NCBI GenBank assembly: GCA_018873245.2 | Contig: JAEMBT020000009.1 | Location: 9,557,288-9,621,287 of the forward strand | Length of the DNA stretch: 64,000 nt | Direction: 5' to 3' | DNA from: Archegozetes longisetosus | Lineage: Eukaryota > Arthropoda > Arachnida > Sarcoptiformes > Trhypochthoniidae | Position numbers and translations under genes: made by a program | Notes under the pieces: model-generated | Seen by the model: only the letters and a program-made list of their open reading frames with translations | The model's database searches: none | Told to the model about the DNA's origin: nothing | Shown here: piece by piece, positions 58,423 to 64,000 of the stretch | Numbering within the stretch: the stretch's first letter is position 1 | How the letters are laid out: every line of letters begins with the position of its first letter

Positions 58423-59784
58423 CTAGTCAACAAATAGTATATTTTTGAACTGTTTGTTGGTGATAGCGTTCACAGTGTCGGAAGCTTCAATTAAATTAGC
58501 ATTTTTATGATTTAACATGGAAAATAAAGTTCTAGAATCTGAATGATGTACAATAAGCCATGAATCACTAGTATTTTTACTAATTATTTCAGAAACATTA
58601 CTAGAACAGAGACAATTTTTCAAATCTGATTCTATATCAATGACTAATTTAACAAATTCTGAGTCATTCATCTTTCTTTGATCGAAAAGTGGTGATATGT
58701 TAGATTTATATGCTGAATTACTTGAATTAAAATATATAAACTTAAACGATTCTTTTTGCACTGACTCGCTATTATTACTACCATTTATTTTGATTGCTAT
58801 CTCAGCTAGTTTTGTAGTTAGACCTACTATACGGGTACACATTAGAGCGTCACATTTCGCCAACAACTCTTCGTTTGGTTGGGACAGGAATAGTACAATT
58901 GTCGCTCCATTTATTGATCGATATAAATTCATTTCATAGAACTTCTCTTCAGTTTCATGTAAATACACTTTAATCCCTTTCTTAATCCAACGAGTTTTTA
59001 CTGACTGCTGACCACTGATCTCTTCGCAGACGGCATCAGGAATGATAACATTAGTTAAATAGTTGTAAACAGTTTTGGTGTCATTAAGTTTCAATGAACT
59101 GCAGACCAATTGATCGTTGTATAAAAACATAGTATAACGAATTGATTTGCAATCAATACAAGTGACATGATTGACAAAACTTTGGGTTGACATAAAGGTT
59201 ATGTTATCTAACGGTAAGTATTGTATAGCAGAATAGACTTCTATCAGATTGATTGGTGATAGTTTAATTTGTGGTATTATTGTATCAAAGAAACGGCTAC
59301 ACACTTCTATAAATTCTTCTCTATTCTCTCCTAAACTTATCCATAATTTATTCATCGGACCATTTACCAGTCGGAACTGTTGGTAAATATTCTTTAACAT
59401 TAATTTCATGAAACTATCGTTAATTTCTTCGTTATGGTATTCGATTATTTGATTGGAGTCTTCATTGGTTTTCAGTACAGAATAAGGGACTGAGAGTGAA
59501 ATTACTGACCAGTAGTTGGTCTCCAACTCACAAAATATAAGCCTTGTCTTCATGCCATGAAGGGCTTCACAAACATCTTTACTATCTTTGGTGAAGTTGC
59601 TGACAAAATTGATGATTCCTTGAGCGAGACCACAATCACTGACTTTCTGTTCTAGAGTTTGTTTAGTAGTGCTATAGTAATAAATAAGTTTTAAGTATTC
59701 GGTTCCTTCTTTTTCGCCCCAATCACTATTGAATATATAATATTTTAATAAACTTGATCCGTATTTCATTCTCGATTGAGACAT
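58423..59784 (-). CDS. CCZ1: CCZ1, vacuolar/lysosomal fusion protein homologue
   Basis: Subunit of the Mon1-Ccz1 complex, the guanine nucleotide exchange factor for Rab7 that drives early-to-late endosome and autophagosome-lysosome fusion. The 453-residue frame is uninterrupted, close to the usual 450-500. The N-terminal signature of the family is clear at residues 15-37: YYIFNSDWGEKEGTEYLKLI, then YYY. This is the first strand and helix of the first longin domain; Ccz1 proteins have three. The middle and C-terminal parts match only loosely. I see no intron. The start ATG at 59784 is the first in frame and precedes the conserved motif by a normal distance. It is divergent from DDX49, with 378 bp between the start codons. 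Confidence 0.85.
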   Translation of the reverse strand: MSQSRMKYGSSLLKYYIFNSDWGEKEGTEYLKLIYYYSTTKQTLEQKVSDCGLAQGIINFVSNFTKDSKDVCEALHGMKTRLIFCELETNYWSVISLSVPYSVLKTNEDSNQIIEYHNEEINDSFMKLMLKNIYQQFRLVNGPMNKLWISLGENREEFIEVCSRFFDTIIPQIKLSPINLIEVYSAIQYLPLDNITFMSTQSFVNHVTCIDCKSIRYTMFLYNDQLVCSSLKLNDTKTVYNYLTNVIIPDAVCEEISGQQSVKTRWIKKGIKVYLHETEEKFYEMNLYRSINGATIVLFLSQPNEELLAKCDALMCTRIVGLTTKLAEIAIKINGSNNSESVQKESFKFIYFNSSNSAYKSNISPLFDQRKMNDSEFVKLVIDIESDLKNCLCSSNVSEIISKNTSDSWLIVHHSDSRTLFSMLNHKNANLIEASDTVNAITNKQFKNILFVD

Positions 59785-60162
59785 CTTCTATTCAAATCTA
59801 TTTCTATTTATTTAATACTTTCCGTTACAATTATTCAGTACTCATTCACTCTTTAGTCCCTTTAAAAACAGCTGATCTATTGCTATACTAAGCTGATCTA
59901 GTGTTCGATAAGGGATTGCGAGCAAAATATAATAAAACCCAAAGTCATTTGAAAAATTTAATTCAATTTTTGAATAAATTTCTGAACATTTTCTTGTATT
60001 GAATTTACTGTTTCTAAGATTTTAAGCTAAAGTTGACTAAACAATTTAATAAAATAAAAAAAATAATAATAATTTGTTGCCTTACTATAACACTATAGAC
60101 AACGTGTGTTATGTTAACAATTAATGAAAACATTTGAAAAGTGAACCAAAAAATCATAGAAA
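59785..60162. promoter_or_regulatory. Bidirectional intergenic region between CCZ1 and DDX49
   Basis: 378 bp separating two divergent start codons, so it must hold both promoters. It is AT-rich with no TATA box that stands out, as is common for housekeeping genes. Boundaries are set only by the two ATGs. Confidence 0.5.
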
Positions 60163-61695
60163 ATGAGTGATTCATTTTCATCACTAGGACTAAGCAATTG
60201 GTTAATAACAGCATTAAATAGATTAGGAATACGTAATCCGTCTTCAATCCAACGTGAATCCATACCAGTAATATTGTCACCAAAACGTAATGATGTGTTC
60301 GCGTGTAGTCGTACCGGAAGTGGTAAAACACTGGCATTTTTGTTACCGATTATCGAACTCTTGGTTCGCGACCCGAGACCTTACTTTGCACTTATTTTAT
60401 CACCCACTCGAGAGTTAGCCAATCAGATCAACGAGATGATAACCGCATTAACGGTCAGCACGTATGCAGTCAAAAGTCTACTCATAATAGGCGGTCAAGA
60501 CCACGAAGAAGCGCAAGGATTATGGTTTGGCAAACCAAACATAATAGTGGCCACTCCAGGACGCATTCTAGATCACTTCACGAATAGAAACTATTTGGAT
60601 GTTTGCGGACAGAAGAAGAGTATTAAGTTTGATGTTGTTGTCTTAGACGAAGCCGACCAACTGATTAGCTCAGGGTTCTGTCAACAAATGAAGGATATTC
60701 TCACGTTTCTCGATGATATCTCGAGTGGTACTAATCACAAGCGACAAACACTGCTATTTAGCGCTACCTTGACCTCAGCTTTGGAACAACTGCAGAAATT
60801 AATAGCTCAAAAGTCATCGACTGAAAAGCCAGTTGTCATTAATTTGTTGCCAACTGTTGATGAGGTGAAAGTAGAACTCGCAACGAATCCAGACCTCGAT
60901 CAGAGATATATTCTTTGTCCAGAATCTGTTAAAGTTGTATATTTAGTTGAGTGTATTCTTGATCTTTCATTCCGTCAACTGATCATATTTTGTGCCACGA
61001 AGAAAGAAGCAAAACTGATTCACAAAGTTCTTCTCAGCTTAGGCTTAGATGGACCAGATTTTAATCTAAATCCTGTTATACTTAACGCAGATATGAAGCA
61101 AAGCCTAAGATTTGCTGCTCTCGACAAGTTTCGATCACTCAAATCAAAAATTTTAGTAACAACAGATTTAGCTAATCGTGGACTTGATTTGCCTCAAGTC
61201 GATCTTATTATTAACTATAATTGTCCCAAATCTGCCACTGTTTATGTGCATAGAGTTGGCAGAACTTGTCGAAAACCTGACTTTAAATATGATCCTAAAG
61301 ACATGAACAATCAACAAAATGAATTGTCAGATGAAGAAGAGTCTAATGAAAGCGATGTTAGAAGAAAATGGAAAAAACTCAAAAAAGATACAACAAAACA
61401 GTTGAAACCAAAGAAAGTACAAACTTCATTGTCATCTAAATATTTGGGCAAATCTATTACATTAGTTACTCAGTATGATATCGATTTATTTAAGAGTATT
61501 GAAAATTTTATTGGTATTAAAATGGATAAACAGACAATTGATGAGAAAAGTGTGGTAACGATCATGAAACAAGTGGCGGTCGCTATTAAGGATGCAGAGA
61601 TTAGAATTGAACATGAAGAGGAACAATCTAAACATATTGAAAATAAAAATAGAGATAAAAATCATTCTAAAAACAAAAGAGTTAAAAGAAACTGA
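60163..61695 (+). CDS. DDX49: DDX49, DEAD-box RNA helicase (yeast Dbp8 type)
   Basis: Nucleolar ATP-dependent RNA helicase needed for small-subunit ribosome assembly. The 510 residues hold every core motif in order: Q motif (F5 to Q30), Walker A ACSRTGSGKT (47-56), PTRELA (81-86), GG and TPGR (131-134), DEAD (162-165), SAT (200-202), IIFCATKKE (274-282), TTDLANRGLD (333-342) and HRVGRTCR (363-370). After the last motif comes an acidic-basic insert of about 60 residues, then the family-specific GKSITLVTQYD. The tail is Lys-rich. That ITLVTQYD block separates DDX49 from DDX47. No introns. The ATG at 60163 gives the expected distance to the Q motif. Confidence 0.93.
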   Translation: MSDSFSSLGLSNWLITALNRLGIRNPSSIQRESIPVILSPKRNDVFACSRTGSGKTLAFLLPIIELLVRDPRPYFALILSPTRELANQINEMITALTVSTYAVKSLLIIGGQDHEEAQGLWFGKPNIIVATPGRILDHFTNRNYLDVCGQKKSIKFDVVVLDEADQLISSGFCQQMKDILTFLDDISSGTNHKRQTLLFSATLTSALEQLQKLIAQKSSTEKPVVINLLPTVDEVKVELATNPDLDQRYILCPESVKVVYLVECILDLSFRQLIIFCATKKEAKLIHKVLLSLGLDGPDFNLNPVILNADMKQSLRFAALDKFRSLKSKILVTTDLANRGLDLPQVDLIINYNCPKSATVYVHRVGRTCRKPDFKYDPKDMNNQQNELSDEEESNESDVRRKWKKLKKDTTKQLKPKKVQTSLSSKYLGKSITLVTQYDIDLFKSIENFIGIKMDKQTIDEKSVVTIMKQVAVAIKDAEIRIEHEEEQSKHIENKNRDKNHSKNKRVKRN

Positions 61696-62685
61696 AATGA
61701 ATTTTTCGATAATTAAATTAACAATACTTTAGATGAAATAAAATTGATTTTTATAAGAGTACTGTTTAAATGCAAATTAAGTTTTATTTGATCTTGAAAT
61801 GGCAAGTTAATCTGAGTTAATTTTATAATTAACAATCTTAGTTTCCTTTTCTAATTAAGGATGTCTGGATTGTTGATTACAACAATTACAGATTTATGAT
61901 ACTGATATTTGTTCTCATTTAAATCACAGTTTCTGTTTATCATTAAATATTATTCATACAGTAAAGGCGTTCAATTTTTACGTGCTGATTATAAGTTCAA
62001 AACTTTTATTGCAGCAAGATATTTTTTGCAGTTGTTTAGATAAATGGCTTATCAGTTAGAGTTCGTTAACATTTATTGTCATAAATTTATTCATTGAAGC
62101 GAATCAAACATCTCAATCAGAGCTATAAAATAGAGATAAATATAGGAAAACATCCTGAAATATTTTCAATAAATTGTAGTCAAATGAGGATATTCTCATT
62201 CTATCTATCATAAGGAATACATTTAAATAGTTTTAAAGATTTTCAAGAGATGGGCATATGATAGCACAATAAACTTTGACATTTACTTCATACGACCATT
62301 AAATTTGACATAGAGCATGATTGATAGTCAACATGAGATTGAAGGTTTCAAAGAGGAAAATGAGGACATTTTTTCATAAAGTCAATTAAAGAACGATTAC
62401 TTAGGAGATTAAGGTTTTCTGAGGGTTGTAATGAGTGACGAGCATAGAATGACTATTAATATTAATGGAATAATCGTTGCAAAGGAACGAGTCACAGATC
62501 TCTCTAATAGAGTCCGCCCAACACTATGTTGTGCACAAACAGTTATTATAACTGTTTGCATATGAAAACAGTTAGTGATAAGGCCTGACAGTGAGAAGTA
62601 CTTGTATTTTAGATTTATATTTAATTGATAATAAATAAGTGCCAAATTGGTAACTATTGTCAAACAATGAGTAATAAATGAGAAA
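61696..62685. other. DDX49 3' region and SNX13 5' region
   Basis: About 990 bp without a supported gene. AATAAA at 61737-61742, about 40 bp after the DDX49 stop, is a plausible polyadenylation signal. An 84-codon minus-strand frame (62409-62663) has two hydrophobic segments but no recognisable domain; I leave it out. The promoter of SNX13 should lie in the right half. Confidence 0.5.
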
Positions 62686-64000
62686 ATGAAATGCTCTAAC
62701 TATATATGGATTGGACTGACAATCGCTTTATTTATTTCTACTTTCTCTTTACAAACATTTCTACTCATTTTCAGCTCAATCGCATTCACTATAATTGGGT
62801 ATTAACTAATTTCATTTACTATTATTAACTCATTTATTACGTAATATTGATTTTGATTCATCCGTCAGATGTTTGGCAACACTTTATTTGAATTACCCAC
62901 TAGTAGAAAGAGATTATGAGATATTAAAAGCGTCGCGATCTCTCCAGCTCATCGAAAACAAGAGTGTATGGAAAGAGTATCTATCAAATCTAGACCGAAA
63001 CCAGCTGATCGAAGGTTTGCCAAGTGGTCAGAGCTTCACGGGGGACACGGTCATTGATGAGCAGTTGAATGAGGTGTTAAGATTAGCGTTTCGTGATTAT
63101 ATCAATTCCTGGTATGCCTTCATATCGCCCAATCAAGAGTTCACTTTTCAACTCTATACTATCGCACAATTGGCCATCAAATCAGTCGCTCAAAGGTTTC
63201 TATCATTTGACTGCCAGATAATATCACTTACAATACGACTGATACCATTATCTATTTAACTCAAATAGAATTCGGTCCATGGATATGGTCTCTTACATGA
63301 CAACAAAACTCGTCGATGACTTTGCATCGCATCTAAGGCTTTATCGTTTAGCTCAGACTAAACTTAAGGAACTTAAAGTTAATGGTATATTAGATCCACT
63401 TCTTATCTATGATTTGATGATGTTTGTGAAGTTTATATTTTCTATTTTGGTGACAGATCCTAACGCAAATCTGTTGTCGATATTCTTTGACTTCGAGGTT
63501 CAAATGGAGCGAAACATATGTAGGGATGTTGTTAGTGAAGATAGTGAAAGTTGTAGTGATTATTTGTCTCAAATTTGTGATATCATTCAATACCTGTTAC
63601 TGCCAGTGGACTGCTTCAAGAATAGGCCATTACGTCTGTTGATCAGAGTATGTTTCGAGACCAGTTGATCGGGTCATTATTACAAAGTTCTATCCATGAT
63701 ATTACATGAATCATAGATAAAACTTCATAGCACTCACCCGACAAATTGCATCTGTTGCTAAGAGTGTTTTATTCAATTTATTTAAATCAAAATCAATGTA
63801 TTGTTTTAGGGCATTTTCGTAAAGTCTTGTTTATTTCCATTATTGGAAATGCTGTCAGATCCAGATTTCATAAACCAAACAATTGTCTGGCTTTTCAAAT
63901 CGTATATTGTGTCGAGTGATACTTTTCTAACAGTATTGCGATCTTGTGATAAACCGGATGAATTGGAAGCTGTTAGAGAAATAGTTAATCACGAAATCGC
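62686..64000 (+). CDS. SNX13: SNX13-like sorting nexin, 5' part, four exons, runs off the window
   Basis: Membrane-anchored sorting nexin (TM, PXA, RGS, PX, nexin-C in the full protein) acting at endosome and ER-lipid contact sites. Exons: 62686-62798, 62869-63195, 63269-63647 and 63810-64000 (incomplete). Introns of 70, 73 and 162 bp have GT and AG ends and agree in phase. Exon 1 is a hydrophobic N-terminus (MKCSNYIWIGLTIALF) that continues into exon 2, as expected for the membrane anchor. Exons 2-4 spell the PXA domain: DTVIDEQLNEVLRLAFRDYI, SYMTTKLVDDFASHLRLYR, FFDFEVQMERNICRDVV, and LLEMLSDPDFINQTIVW. DELEAVREIV near the edge matches SNX13 rather than SNX14 or SNX25. Everything after the PXA domain is outside the window. 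Confidence 0.85.

Noticed and set aside
58697-58939. 80-residue plus-strand frame
   Set aside because: Antisense to CCZ1.
60014-60337. 107-residue minus-strand frame
   Set aside because: Antisense to the start of DDX49 and spanning its promoter; hydrophobic only because of base composition.
62409-62663. 84-residue minus-strand frame with two hydrophobic segments
   Set aside because: Lies between DDX49 and SNX13; no family resemblance and no splice partner found. Left as unproven.
63390-63590. 66-residue minus-strand frame
   Set aside because: Antisense to SNX13 exon 3.

Overview
The window is nuclear DNA from a compact, AT-rich animal genome with short spliceosomal introns (about 50-160 bp; longer ones where transposons have landed). 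The gene families point to an arthropod. A chelicerate, probably an acariform mite, fits best because divergent ionotropic receptors and gustatory-like 7TM receptors are expanded together here. That assignment is inference; no rRNA, mitochondrial or other marker gene is present.

Positions 1-56,000 hold a chemoreceptor cluster in which every receptor lies on the minus strand. It has five divergent ionotropic receptor (IR) loci: IR-A 377-4002, IR-B 22834-28877, IR-C 38061-41764, IR-D 44892-47263 and IR-E 50529-55153. A sixth IR is reduced to one orphan exon at about 20698-20930. Interleaved are four 7TM gustatory-receptor-like loci: GR1 7867-8735, GR2 10499-11870, GR3 16166-17505 and GR4 31677-33023. 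IR-A and IR-C look intact over the parts I can reconstruct. IR-D is intact except for one Trp-to-TAG codon. GR2 and GR4 each carry one single-base frameshift in a homopolymer. IR-B, IR-E, GR1 and GR3 are clearly broken. The cluster grew by tandem duplication: the 8.7-10.8 kb block recurs at 12.8-16.5 kb.

The spacers and introns are full of short non-autonomous DNA transposons, several with empty-site copies elsewhere in the window that prove their ends. They include mariner relics that keep only the N-terminal DNA-binding part of the transposase, a Tc1-like element with a near-complete but dead transposase, hAT-like elements with 8-bp target duplications, elements with TAA duplications, a 9-bp-duplication element, and large foldback palindromes. 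The IR-B intron holds a four-layer nest: Tc1-like inside hAT-like inside a second hAT-like inside a foldback palindrome.

From 58,400 to the end the window is ordinary housekeeping sequence: a CCZ1 homologue (minus strand), divergently paired with the DEAD-box helicase DDX49 (plus strand), then the 5' part of a SNX13 sorting nexin gene (plus strand, four exons, running off the right edge). I read CCZ1 and DDX49 as single-exon genes. The cluster would encode peripheral chemosensory membrane proteins, the right end ribosome biogenesis and endosome-lysosome trafficking; I see no functional link between the two.
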